A stretch of DNA of 64,000 nucleotides from an uncultured Kiritimatiellota bacterium. Its GTDB lineage: Bacteria > Verrucomicrobiota > Kiritimatiellia > RFP12 > UBA1067. Location: the NCBI GenBank assembly GCA_934635045.1, contig CAKTZA010000001.1, forward strand, positions 1-64,000, in the 5' to 3' direction. This document shows positions 1 through 8,936 of this stretch, piece by piece; within the stretch, counting starts at the first letter, position 1; each line of letters starts with the position of its first letter. Made by a program: the position numbers and the translations under genes. The notes below the pieces were generated by a model. It did no database searches and was not told where the DNA came from. It saw nothing but the letters and a program-made list of their open reading frames with translations.

Positions 1-141
1 AGTATGCCATTATCCTTACTGAGTAGATTCCTTTCATTCTACAAGTTCAGCCAAGCTTGCTTGGCGCACCATGGTCTCTGTTCCTTTCCTTGGTTTCGTG
101 TTGGGGTTCTTGCGTGTCCGCGCCCGTCCAGCGGGCGGCGG

Positions 142-1689
142 CTAAATCCAGAACGAGTTCTCCTCGTTGTCCATGCGCCGATAGACGAGCGCATTGTGAA
201 GATGCTCCGGCGTCACGGCCTCCGACCCCGTGAGGTCGGCAATCGTCCGCGCCACGCGCAAGACCTTGTCGTAGGCGCGCGCGGACAGGTGCAGCCGCTC
301 GATGAGCCGCACGAGGTCTTCGCAGTCTTTTTTCGTGAAGCGGCAGATGTCGGCGAGGTCGCGCCCCTTCGCCTCGGCGTTCGTGCGGACGCCCGGCATG
401 CCCCGGTAGCGCGCGGCCTGGATCGCGCGCGCCGCGATCACCCGTTCGCGGATGGCCGCGCTCGGCTCGCCCGGCGCCGCCAGCGGCAGGTGCCGCGCCT
501 CGACGGGCGGCACCTCGACCTGGATGTCGATGCGGTCGAGCAACGGCCCCGAAATGCGGCTCTGGTACTTCATGATCGCGTTCTGCGAACAGCGGCAGGC
601 GTGGGTCGGGTCGTTGTAGTAGCCGCAGGGACACGGGTTCATCGCCGCGATCAGCATGAACGTCGAGGGGTAGTCGTAGGCCGCCGCCGCACGCGAGACG
701 CAGACGTGCCCGTCCTCCAGCGGCTGGCGCAAGACCTCCAGCGCCGAACGCGGGAACTCGGCGAACTCGTCGAGGAAGAGGACGCCGCGATGCGCGAGCG
801 AGACCTCGCCGGGGACGGGGTGGGCGCCGCCGCCGAGGAGGCCGATCGACGAAACGGTGTGGTGCGGCGCGCGGAACGGCCGCCGCGTCACGAAGCGCCC
901 GCCGCCCTTCGCCGCGCCCGCGACGGAATGGATGCGCGAGACCTCCAGCGCCTCCTCGACCGTGAGCGGCGGCAGGATGGACGGCACGCGCCGCGCGAGC
1001 ATCGTCTTGCCCGAGCCGGGGCTGCCGATCATGAGGACGTTGTGGCCGCCCGCGACGGCGACCTCCAGCGCGGTGCGCACCCCGTCCTGGCCCTTCACGT
1101 CGGCAAAGTCGTCCCCCGCGTCGCGATCCGCCGCGACGAGGCTCGCGAGATCCGTCACGCGCGGCTCGATCAGCCGCTCGCCGTTCAGGTACTGCACGGC
1201 GTCCTGCAGCACGCGCACGGGAATGACGTCAATGCCCTCGACGACGCTCGCCTCCTCGACGTTCCCGTACGGCACGAGGACGGCGCGCTTGCCGATGCGC
1301 TTCATCTCCAGCACCATCGGCAGGATGCCGCGCACGCGCCGCACCTCGCCGGAAAGCGCGAGCTCGCCGATGAGCGCGTAGTCGTCGAGCCGCTCGTTGC
1401 GGATGCGCCCCGTCGCCTTCAGGAGGCAGACGGCGATCGGCAGGTCGTAGATCGGCCCCTCCTTCCGCACGTCCGCCGGCGCGAGATTGACCGTGACGTC
1501 GAACTCCTTCTTCGACGCGAGGCCCTGGTTCTTGAGCGCGGTCGGGATGCGGTCCTTCGCCTCCTTCACCGCCGTGTCGGGGAGCCCCACGATCGCGAAC
1601 TGCGACGTGCCGACCGCCGAATAGACCTCGATCTCGACCGTTTGCGCGTCAACGCCGCTGACCGCGCCCGAATAGCATTTTGCCAACAT
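142..1689 (-). CDS. comM: YifB/ComM family Mg-chelatase-like AAA+ ATPase
   Basis: A 515-aa protein of full family length. ComM is a hexameric AAA+ helicase that promotes branch migration of integrated DNA during natural transformation; in non-competent bacteria its role is unclear. Visible are the N-terminal ChlI-like domain (about residues 20-140), Walker A GSPGSGKT near residue 225, Walker B VLFLDEFAEF, and a cysteine cluster NPCPCGYYND, then the C-terminal Mg-chelatase domain. The start ATG gives MLAKCYSG, typical of the family, and follows a GAGGG-type ribosome site. The gene is transcribed alone from a CATAAT -10 at 1732-1737, with three phased AT-rich repeats upstream. Bases 1-141, downstream of the stop, hold no convincing gene. 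Confidence 0.95.
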   Translation of the reverse strand: MLAKCYSGAVSGVDAQTVEIEVYSAVGTSQFAIVGLPDTAVKEAKDRIPTALKNQGLASKKEFDVTVNLAPADVRKEGPIYDLPIAVCLLKATGRIRNERLDDYALIGELALSGEVRRVRGILPMVLEMKRIGKRAVLVPYGNVEEASVVEGIDVIPVRVLQDAVQYLNGERLIEPRVTDLASLVAADRDAGDDFADVKGQDGVRTALEVAVAGGHNVLMIGSPGSGKTMLARRVPSILPPLTVEEALEVSRIHSVAGAAKGGGRFVTRRPFRAPHHTVSSIGLLGGGAHPVPGEVSLAHRGVLFLDEFAEFPRSALEVLRQPLEDGHVCVSRAAAAYDYPSTFMLIAAMNPCPCGYYNDPTHACRCSQNAIMKYQSRISGPLLDRIDIQVEVPPVEARHLPLAAPGEPSAAIRERVIAARAIQAARYRGMPGVRTNAEAKGRDLADICRFTKKDCEDLVRLIERLHLSARAYDKVLRVARTIADLTGSEAVTPEHLHNALVYRRMDNEENSFWI

Positions 1690-1731
1690 CTTTTCCCTCT
1701 GCCTTTCCGCCTTCTTCGTGAAGACGCGGAC

Positions 1732-1737
1732 ATTATG
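1732..1737 (-). promoter_or_regulatory. comM -10 element
   Basis: On the minus strand the sequence reads TTTGCCATAATG, a CATAAT -10 with the TTTG preceding it that recurs in this window. It lies 42 nt upstream of the comM start. Confidence 0.5.
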
Positions 1738-1758
1738 GCAAAAAAAGGGAAAAGATAA

Positions 1759-1790
1759 CTAAAGATTACCTAAAGATTTGCCTAAAGATT
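1759..1790. repeat. Three phased direct repeats CTAAAGATT upstream of comM
   Basis: CTAAAGATT occurs at 1759-1767, 1770-1778 and 1782-1790, so starts are 11 and 12 bp apart, about one helical turn. A partial fourth copy (AAAAGATAA) lies next to them. They sit 22-58 bp upstream of the comM -10, where an activator or UP-like element would act, in an AT-rich island of otherwise GC-rich DNA. Confidence 0.5.
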
Positions 1791-1836
1791 TCTTAAGGTT
1801 CAGCGGCGCGGAATCCCGGAAGCGCCCGTTCGCCCG

Positions 1837-3147
1837 TCAGATGACGCGCAGCCGGACCGGGTCTTCGGCGACGACGCCGGACGCCTTGATCTCGGCCAGC
1901 GCCGCCTCCAGATCACGCGCCTTCGCCTCGTGCGTGAGGGCGACGACGGGCGCGTAGCCCGTCTCCACCGTGCCCGTCAGCGTCGAGGGATCCTTCTGCG
2001 TCGCGGCGGAAATGGAGACGCCATGCTGGCCGAGGATCGTGGCGATCGTGCCGAACGCGCCCGGCTTGTCCGCGACCATGAGCCGCACGTAGAACTTCGA
2101 GACGACGTCGCCCGCCGCGCGGAGCTTCAGCCTCCCCTCCGCGTAGTCCGGCACGCCGCGCGCGTAGCGCGTCTCGCCGTGCGCGAGGTTGCGCGCGATG
2201 TCGCCGATGTCGCCGACGACCGTCGAGGCCGTCGGCGCGCGCCCGGCGCCGCGCCCGTAGTACATCGTGTAGTCCGACATGTCGCCCTTCACCATCGCCG
2301 CGTTGAAGGCGTCGTTCACGCTCGCGAGCATGTGCGAGAACGGGATGAGCGTCGGATGCACCCCGACCTCCACCTCGTCGCCGTCCTTCGCGACGACCGC
2401 GAGCAGCTTGATGCGGTAGCCGAAATCCGCCGCGTACTTGACGTCGATGCCGTCCAGGTTGCGGATGCCCTCGACCTGAACCTGCTCCAGCGTCGGCTGG
2501 AAGCCGTACGCGAGCGCCGTCAGGATGCACGCCTTGTGCGCCGTGTCGAAGCCGTCGATGTCGAGGGACGGGTTGGTCTCCGCATAGCCGAGCCGCTGCG
2601 CGTCCTTCAGCACCGCGTCGAACGGCGCGCCCTCGCGCTCCATGCGCGTGAGGATGTAGTTGCACGTGCCGTTCAGGATGCCGTGAATCGACTCGATGTC
2701 GTTCGACGACAGCGCCTCGCGGACGACGCGGATGATCGGGATGCCGCCGCCGACGGACGCGCCGAAGTAGATGTCGACGCCGTTCGCCGCCGCCGTGTCG
2801 AAGATCTCGCGGCCGAACTCGGCCAGCAGCTTCTTGTTCGCCGTGACGACGCACTTCTTCGCGTTGAGCGCGTCGAGGACCAGCTTCTTCGCGATGCCCG
2901 TGCCGCCGATCGTCTCGACGACGATCTGCACCTCCGGGTCGGCGATGACGGACGCCGCATCGGTCGTCAGCACGCCCGCCGGCACCGCGACGCCGCGATC
3001 CGTCGTGATGTCGAGGTCGGCGATCCGCTTCAGGGCGATGTCAACCCCCAGCCGCTTCGCCATGACGCCACGATGCTTCAGGAGACCGTCCGCCACGCCC
3101 GCGCCGACAGTTCCGAAACCCAAAATCCCGACTCCGATTGTCTTCAT
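1837..3147 (-). CDS. hom: Homoserine dehydrogenase
   Basis: A 436-aa monofunctional enzyme that reduces aspartate semialdehyde to homoserine with NAD(P)H, on the way to threonine and methionine. The N-terminal Rossmann motif GILGFGTVGAGVADGL is at residues 7-22, the family signature around GYAETNPSLDIDGFDTAHK is in the middle, and a C-terminal ACT domain (about 350-436) suggests feedback control by threonine. Length matches standard Hom proteins with an ACT domain. No aspartokinase is fused. It has its own promoter at 3194-3199 and a leader of about 40 nt. Confidence 0.96.
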   Translation of the reverse strand: MKTIGVGILGFGTVGAGVADGLLKHRGVMAKRLGVDIALKRIADLDITTDRGVAVPAGVLTTDAASVIADPEVQIVVETIGGTGIAKKLVLDALNAKKCVVTANKKLLAEFGREIFDTAAANGVDIYFGASVGGGIPIIRVVREALSSNDIESIHGILNGTCNYILTRMEREGAPFDAVLKDAQRLGYAETNPSLDIDGFDTAHKACILTALAYGFQPTLEQVQVEGIRNLDGIDVKYAADFGYRIKLLAVVAKDGDEVEVGVHPTLIPFSHMLASVNDAFNAAMVKGDMSDYTMYYGRGAGRAPTASTVVGDIGDIARNLAHGETRYARGVPDYAEGRLKLRAAGDVVSKFYVRLMVADKPGAFGTIATILGQHGVSISAATQKDPSTLTGTVETGYAPVVALTHEAKARDLEAALAEIKASGVVAEDPVRLRVI

Positions 3148-3193
3148 CTTCTGACAGCCTTTCTCTGGTTGCTCTCTTCTTTTCTTTCCGCGT

Positions 3194-3199
3194 ATTATA
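3194..3199 (-). promoter_or_regulatory. hom promoter, extended -10
   Basis: Minus strand TTTGATATAATACGCGG: TATAAT with an upstream TTTGA, the window's recurrent extended -10 form. No convincing -35 is seen. Transcription should start about 40 nt before the hom ATG. Confidence 0.7.
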
Positions 3200-3234
3200 T
3201 CAAAAATCCGCGCCGTCCCCCGTCCGATCGCGCG

Positions 3235-4521
3235 CTACGCCAGCGCAGCGAGGATTTCGGGCAGAAGCTGCTTCTTGCGCGAGAGGACGCCCGGCATGAG
3301 CCAGGTTCCGCCGTCGCCGAGGCGGTAGGGCAGCGCGCGGCGGACGGAATCCGCCCCGCTGAACAGGAGTTCGGAATTGCCGCGCACGGGATCCGTGACC
3401 ATGAGGGCCATGAAGTCGAGCCCCGCGCTCTTCACGTGCGCGTCCATCGCGTCCATGAGTTCCTTCACGTGGCGATGGAAGACCGCGAGGTTCGACTCCT
3501 CGATCTGGGCGAGCACGAACTTCATGCCGTTTTCGGAATACGTCTTCGCGTCGCTCGCGATCGCCTCGGCCGCGCACATCGACGCGAGCGGCGAGGCGAC
3601 GGACGCCAGCCCCTCGAAGATTGACGCGGCCGTCTCGCCGCAGATCTTCTCCAGCCAGTCGCACATCGTGCGGTCGGTCTCGGTCGTCGTCGGCGACTGG
3701 AAGAGCAGCGTGTCCGCGACGATGCCGGCGATCAGCACGCCCGCGATCTCGCGCGTCGGCCGCTCGCCCATGCCGCGGAACATCTTCGCGACGAGCGTGC
3801 ACGTCGAGCCGACGGCGTCCGCCGTGTACTTGATCGGGTCGCGCGTCGCCGAGAACGCCATGCGGTGGTGGTCGACAACCTCGACGACGGGAATCTCCTC
3901 CAGCCCGGGAATGCCCTGCTCCGTCTCGTTGTGGTCGACGAGGATCATGCGGAACGGCGGCTCCTCCGCGAACGCCCGCTTGAGGAGCGTCCCCACGAGC
4001 CGCCCCTGCTCGTTCACGACGGGGAAATGGTTGTGCGGATTCTTCAGCACCGGCTTGCGGATGTCATGAATGCGATCCATGTCGACGAGCACCTGCGCGC
4101 AGTGGTGCAGGGGCGCGGCGCCGACGGGAACCGAGAGGTCGGCCTTGGCGATGAAGAGCGAGAGGAGCTTCGCGGGCGAGAGCATGCCGGCGAACGAGCC
4201 GTCCGCCGCGCGGACGGCCAGGGACGACTCGCCGCTCGCCTCCAGAACCTTCAGGGCCTCCACGAGCGGCTGCGACGCCTCGATCAGCGGCAGAGACGTG
4301 TCCATCAGGTCCTTCACGCGCACGTAGACGTCGCGCTTCGCCCTGAGGGGCTTCAGCCCGAAATGGCCGAAGACCCAGCGGGCCTTCTCCGGCAGGAGGC
4401 CCGCACAGATGGCCTCGACGCCGCACGTGCCCGTGCGCCGCCGAAGTTCAGCAAGCGCGTAGGCGCTCATCACCGAATCCACGTCGGGATTGCGGTGACC
4501 GCAGACAAACGTTCTCTTCAT
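3235..4521 (-). CDS. Putative Mn-dependent inorganic pyrophosphatase with CBS insert
   Basis: A 428-aa DHH-superfamily phosphoesterase, probably a family II pyrophosphatase hydrolysing PPi to phosphate in the cytoplasm. Metal-binding motifs are visible: GHRNPDVDSV near residue 8, LVDHNE in the middle and VVDHH of the DHH motif, followed by a DHHA2 domain. The extra length over the plain ~310-aa enzyme is a region with a CBS-pair character (about 70-200), which in characterised relatives binds adenine nucleotides and regulates activity. The ATG at 4521 lies 8 nt from a TATAAT box, so the mRNA is probably leaderless. Confidence 0.88.
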   Translation of the reverse strand: MKRTFVCGHRNPDVDSVMSAYALAELRRRTGTCGVEAICAGLLPEKARWVFGHFGLKPLRAKRDVYVRVKDLMDTSLPLIEASQPLVEALKVLEASGESSLAVRAADGSFAGMLSPAKLLSLFIAKADLSVPVGAAPLHHCAQVLVDMDRIHDIRKPVLKNPHNHFPVVNEQGRLVGTLLKRAFAEEPPFRMILVDHNETEQGIPGLEEIPVVEVVDHHRMAFSATRDPIKYTADAVGSTCTLVAKMFRGMGERPTREIAGVLIAGIVADTLLFQSPTTTETDRTMCDWLEKICGETAASIFEGLASVASPLASMCAAEAIASDAKTYSENGMKFVLAQIEESNLAVFHRHVKELMDAMDAHVKSAGLDFMALMVTDPVRGNSELLFSGADSVRRALPYRLGDGGTWLMPGVLSRKKQLLPEILAALA

Positions 4522-4529
4522 CGCCGCGT

Positions 4530-4535
4530 ATTATA
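4530..4535 (-). promoter_or_regulatory. Extended -10, 8 nt before the pyrophosphatase ATG (leaderless)
   Basis: Minus strand TTTGGTATAATACGCGGCG runs directly into ATG. With the usual 6-7 nt from -10 to +1, the transcript would begin within about 2 nt of the start codon, leaving no room for a Shine-Dalgarno site. Confidence 0.75.
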
Positions 4536-4549
4536 CCAAATCCGCCGGG

Positions 4550-7500
4550 TTAGTCGGGCAATGGGCCGGCCGTTTGCGGATCCGCCTTGTCACGCCGCTC
4601 GAAAAACCACGCCGCGCTTCCTGCGGTCGGGAGCGCGACTTCAAGCGCGCCGTCCGAAGCCGCGACACGCCCCTCGCCGCCGATGCACGTCGGCGCAAGG
4701 CCGTCGAGATCGGCCGGCAGCTTCAGCCGCTCCTCCTGCGGCGCGTAAAGCGTGTTCGCCGCAACGAGCGAGAAGCCGCCGAGCCCGTCCTTCCAGAGCG
4801 CGAAGGAAATCTCGCCCTGCCTGCCGCGACGAAGGCACGCCGAACCGGGCCGCGCCGTCATCCGAAGCCACCTGAGCGCCGTGCCGTAGCTTCTGCCCAT
4901 CTCGTCCCAGAGGTCCTTGTGCTCGGGACAGCCGATGAAATTCATGTAGCCGACAACGTGGTTGACCAGGCCGACGTAGACGTTGTTGCGGTACTCGACC
5001 GGCATCGGCTCGCGATAGCCCTCCTGCGTGCCGTATGTCTGCAGCCACATGATGCCGGGCATGAACGCGCTGCGCGTGCGCCCGTTGAGGATGTGGGCCG
5101 CGCGTTCGTGGATCTGCAAGGCCCCGTAGCCGTAATGCGCCTGCGTGTAAGGATAGCAGTCAAGCGAATAGAGGTCTGTCGCGCCCTCCTCGGCATAGAA
5201 CGGCATGCCGTCGGAGATGTTCGTCCAGCCCCAGTTGATGAAGTGAAGGCGCGCCGGGTCAACGGCCTTGATCCTGCGGTAGCCTTCGGCGAAGTCCGAG
5301 GGCTTCAGGCCGAACTGCGTTTCCCAGAACGGCCCGATCTCGTCCACGTAGTACCAGCCGAGGATCCTGTCCTTGAACGCCTCAAGCTCCCGGATGTGCC
5401 CGGTCCGCGCGTCCGTCACGCCGAGAAGCCCCTTGTCCATGGAGACGCCGCTCCAGACGATGAACCTGAAGCCCGCGTCGGCAAAGGCCCGCATCGTCTT
5501 GAGACGGGTCTCCGCGTTGCCGCACTTCGCCCAGTCCGCCCACATTTCGGGCATGAGCATGACGGTGTTGAAGTTGTGCGACCTGAGCTGGTCGATGTGC
5601 CATGCGGTCGGCAGGTCGCCCGCGAGGTTGATCCAGCTGTAGACCGTCGGGAAGAACGGCTTGCCGTCCGCCTCGATGTGCCGCCTGAAGCGGTTGACGC
5701 GCGTGTGGGGCGTTCCGGGCGGAGCCTTTCGGAAATGCGTCTTTGCCGTCCCGTTCGCCGCCTCCACCTCGACCTCGTAATAGCCGTCCGCGAGGCCGGA
5801 AAGGCCAAAGGCCGCCCGCCCGCTCGAAACGGGCGCCGTCCGGAGGGCCTTGCCCTGCGCGTCGCGCAGGGTGGCCGCTGCGCGGCCCTGCGCATCCTCG
5901 ACGGCGACACGCGCCGTGTTCTCGTCCGTGTAGAAGTCGAATTCCGCGGCGGCACGGGGCGGAGACTCCTTGCAGCCGCGCGGAAGGCCGGTCAGCCGGA
6001 TGAAATCCCCTGACGCGTGGAAGCCGCCGCGAATCGCCGAATAGCAACGCGGCTTCGCCCCGTCGAAATCGGTCACGCCCACGTTGAAGCGCCAGCAGTC
6101 GCCATCCGGCTTCCCGAAAAACGCGAGCGGAAGCCCGTATTCCGCGCGCCAGCCTTTCGCCGTCTCGAACGCCCGGTAGGACCACCCCTCGTTGGCGGAC
6201 ACGCCCTGCGCGCCGCGCGTCGCGGCGCGCGCGCCGTTTCGCCCGCCCATCAGCTGGACGTAAGGGGAGCCGCTTGCGGATGGCGAGACGAAGACCTCGA
6301 CGGCGTCATTCCCCAGCTCAAGCGGGCTGTTCGCCTTCGGCGCCGGCAGCGGCTTCTTCCCGCTGTCGCATTCGACGGCGACAAGAAGCCGGTCACCCTG
6401 GCGACGGACGAACGCGCGGAATCTCGACGACTCCGTCCTGTCGGGGTCCGCCAGCGGATGAAAGTCCGTCAGGACCCTCGCGCCGTCCCAGCCAGACGAC
6501 TCCGGCACGTCAACCGAGAGGGCCTCGGCCGCCTTGACGGCCGGCTGTCGGCCGGCGCGCAGGTCAGGGAGGTTCGCGTCGGACGGACTGGCCTTCCACG
6601 GCAAGGGTTCCGTGCCGACGTGCAGCATCGGCGCGGCATAGCAAAGCGGATGCCGGTCGTACACGATCTGCGCGACGCCCTCGGCCTGGCTCTTGTCCAG
6701 CCTGGCCTTCATGACGAGCCGTCGCCAGTCGCTCGACAGCGCGAACGTCTCCGACCGGCCCGCGAACTGAAGCGTCAGGGCGGCGTCCGGCGCGTCGGAC
6801 TTCGCCCAGAGCGAGAACACGTAGTCCTGCTCGCCCGCCAACGGCCCCATGCGCAGGCTCGTCGCCTGCACGCCATCGACGAAGAGGACGCGCGCGCCCG
6901 GCACGGGCGACGGCACCTCGTCCGCGATGCGGAAGTACCGGCCCTCGTGCACGCCGGGACGAAACGTGTCGAAGGTGTAGCTGCTTGACGTGTTCCACTG
7001 TTCGGGCATCCCGTCGTCGTGCAGCCTGTACGTGTAGGCCGAGTTGACGATCTCGTTCGCGGGCTCGCCGACCGGGCTGCCGGGCTCGACCCGCACGTCG
7101 TCCAGGAAGACCGTGCCGCGCGCGACCTGAAGCCCGACGCCCACGCTTCCGGCGGTCGCCGGCGCCTTGAACACGCGCTCGAAACGAGTCCACTCGCGCA
7201 GGCTCGTCGCCGAATAGGCCTGCTCTTCGCCCAGGTACCGGCCGTCTGGCGCAAAGAAGAAGAGGCGGACGCCGAGAGACCCCGCCGCGCCCCGGATCCA
7301 GCCGCTCACGGTGTAGGTTCCGTTCGACGCGCACGGCACCTTGTTCACGAGAAAGGCGTCCCCCGTCTCCGCGGAATGGGAATAGGAAAGGCATCGCCGC
7401 CCGCCATGCGCCCCCGAGACGACCTGGGCCTTCGCCCCGGGCGTCCAGTTTCCCCACCCCTCGGAGGTCTCGCGCTCGAAGTCGCCGTTCGCCAGCAGGC

Positions 7501-8860
7501 TCTTGCCGTTCCCGGCGGTCTCCTCGCCGGAGCGGATGTCGGGCGCGCCATCCAGCGTCAGCCGCACGACGCGCGGCATCAGGTCGGTCGGCGGCTGAAG
7601 GCGCAGCGTCACGCGGTCGCCGGAGACCTCAAAGGGCACGGTGCACGCGCGCACCCGGCCGCGTACGCCCTCCAGCGTGACATCCCCCTCCCATTCGCGG
7701 TTGACGACGAGCTGAAGGACGTGGCCCGGCGCGGCAAGGCAATGCCCCCACGGCATCTGGGTCGGAAACGGCCCCGCCGTCGTGCCGCGAATCGCGAACC
7801 CCGTCCGCCGCCGCCATGCGCCCAGCTCGGCCAGCACGTCCGACGTGGCGTCGGGGAAGCGTCCGTCCGGACGCGGACCGACGTTCAGGAGGACGTTCGC
7901 GTCGCAGGCGAAGGTCCGCGCAAGGGACATCGCGACGGCATACGGCGTCTTCCAGTTGTGGTCGTCAAAGCGGAAGCCCCAGGTGTCGTTCAGGGTGATC
8001 GGGCTTTCGCGCAGGCTGTCGGCCTTTCCCTCGGGGAACTGGTTGTCGCCCATCGACCCGAAGTCGCCGCAGCCGTTGCCGATGCGGCTGTTGACGATCG
8101 TGTTCGGCTGCAGCGCGCGGACCAGTTCGCGGACTCGCCGCGACTGCTCGGGCGTCATGCCGTAAGGCGTGTCGAACCAGATCATGAAGATGTCCCCGTA
8201 GTTCGTGAGAAGCTCGCGAAGCTGCGGCAGGACCTTGCCTTCCAGATAACGCGAGAAGTCCTTCTGCGACCAGTCCGGGAAATCCCAGCAGTTGCCCCAG
8301 TGCATGCCGCCGTTCGACGGGTGCCTGGACACGCCTCCCCTCTCGGGATCGCCCGCGTCCTTCTCGTGCCAGTCAAGGTTCTGCGAATAGTAGAAGCCGA
8401 CCTTCAGGCCGTGGCGACGGCACGCGGCGACCAGTTCCGAAAAGACGTCGCGTCCGAAAGGCGTGGCGTCCACGACATCGTAGTCGCTGACGTCCGTGGC
8501 GAACATCGAGAATCCGTCATGGTGCTTGGCCGTGAAGACCACGTACCCGACGCCAGCGTCCTTGGCCTGGAGAATCCACTCGTCGGCATCGAACCGAGTC
8601 GGATTGAACGCCTTCGCCAGGCGCGCATATTCCGCATTGGGGATCCTGAAGGCGCTCTGTATCCACTCGCCGAGCTTCTGCGGCATCACCTGGCCCTTCC
8701 AGCTTCCGCCCAGCTGCGCGTAGAGCCCCCAATGGACGAACAGCCCGAAGCGCCTCGCGCGCAGCTCGGCGAGCGCGTCTTCCGTGTTGGCCGACAGGCC
8801 CAGCGCGCACGACAAGGCGCAGGCCGCGACCGCAATCCGATTTCTTCTCACTGCTTTCAT
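4550..8860 (-). CDS. Secreted multi-domain GH29 alpha-L-fucosidase-like enzyme with CBM9-like and second TIM-barrel domains
   Basis: A 1436-aa secreted enzyme. After a signal peptide (residues 1-25) comes a GH29 domain (about 30-360) with the family region KHHDGFSMF and the nucleophile in MIWFDTPYG near residue 230. It should release alpha-L-fucose from glycans. A beta-sandwich and two galactose-binding-like modules (about 450-600 and 605-760, starting NGDFE) follow, then a CBM9/DOMON-like module (about 783-950). From about 1060 there is a second TIM-barrel-like domain (GKPFFPTVYSW ... GWYYVDEIGPF) of no family I can name. I chose the ATG at 8860 because it follows AAAGGAAAGGAAGG and opens a signal peptide; longer readings are not supported. 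The gene lies 76 bp downstream of the beta-helix gene and may be co-transcribed. Confidence 0.88.
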   Translation of the reverse strand: MKAVRRNRIAVAACALSCALGLSANTEDALAELRARRFGLFVHWGLYAQLGGSWKGQVMPQKLGEWIQSAFRIPNAEYARLAKAFNPTRFDADEWILQAKDAGVGYVVFTAKHHDGFSMFATDVSDYDVVDATPFGRDVFSELVAACRRHGLKVGFYYSQNLDWHEKDAGDPERGGVSRHPSNGGMHWGNCWDFPDWSQKDFSRYLEGKVLPQLRELLTNYGDIFMIWFDTPYGMTPEQSRRVRELVRALQPNTIVNSRIGNGCGDFGSMGDNQFPEGKADSLRESPITLNDTWGFRFDDHNWKTPYAVAMSLARTFACDANVLLNVGPRPDGRFPDATSDVLAELGAWRRRTGFAIRGTTAGPFPTQMPWGHCLAAPGHVLQLVVNREWEGDVTLEGVRGRVRACTVPFEVSGDRVTLRLQPPTDLMPRVVRLTLDGAPDIRSGEETAGNGKSLLANGDFERETSEGWGNWTPGAKAQVVSGAHGGRRCLSYSHSAETGDAFLVNKVPCASNGTYTVSGWIRGAAGSLGVRLFFFAPDGRYLGEEQAYSATSLREWTRFERVFKAPATAGSVGVGLQVARGTVFLDDVRVEPGSPVGEPANEIVNSAYTYRLHDDGMPEQWNTSSSYTFDTFRPGVHEGRYFRIADEVPSPVPGARVLFVDGVQATSLRMGPLAGEQDYVFSLWAKSDAPDAALTLQFAGRSETFALSSDWRRLVMKARLDKSQAEGVAQIVYDRHPLCYAAPMLHVGTEPLPWKASPSDANLPDLRAGRQPAVKAAEALSVDVPESSGWDGARVLTDFHPLADPDRTESSRFRAFVRRQGDRLLVAVECDSGKKPLPAPKANSPLELGNDAVEVFVSPSASGSPYVQLMGGRNGARAATRGAQGVSANEGWSYRAFETAKGWRAEYGLPLAFFGKPDGDCWRFNVGVTDFDGAKPRCYSAIRGGFHASGDFIRLTGLPRGCKESPPRAAAEFDFYTDENTARVAVEDAQGRAAATLRDAQGKALRTAPVSSGRAAFGLSGLADGYYEVEVEAANGTAKTHFRKAPPGTPHTRVNRFRRHIEADGKPFFPTVYSWINLAGDLPTAWHIDQLRSHNFNTVMLMPEMWADWAKCGNAETRLKTMRAFADAGFRFIVWSGVSMDKGLLGVTDARTGHIRELEAFKDRILGWYYVDEIGPFWETQFGLKPSDFAEGYRRIKAVDPARLHFINWGWTNISDGMPFYAEEGATDLYSLDCYPYTQAHYGYGALQIHERAAHILNGRTRSAFMPGIMWLQTYGTQEGYREPMPVEYRNNVYVGLVNHVVGYMNFIGCPEHKDLWDEMGRSYGTALRWLRMTARPGSACLRRGRQGEISFALWKDGLGGFSLVAANTLYAPQEERLKLPADLDGLAPTCIGGEGRVAASDGALEVALPTAGSAAWFFERRDKADPQTAGPLPD

Positions 8861-8936
8861 GCCTTCCTTTCCTTTCTTTGCAAGTTGCCGCGATCGGCAA
8901 GGGCGTCGCCGTCTTGAGCTTTCCCCGGCCTCTCGT

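Noticed and set aside
1..80. Minus-strand mini-frames after comM (MVRQASLAELVE and MKGIYSVRIMAY, overlapping at ATGA)
   Set aside because: Good ribosome site and overlap, but only 12 codons are visible before the window edge and no family can be named.
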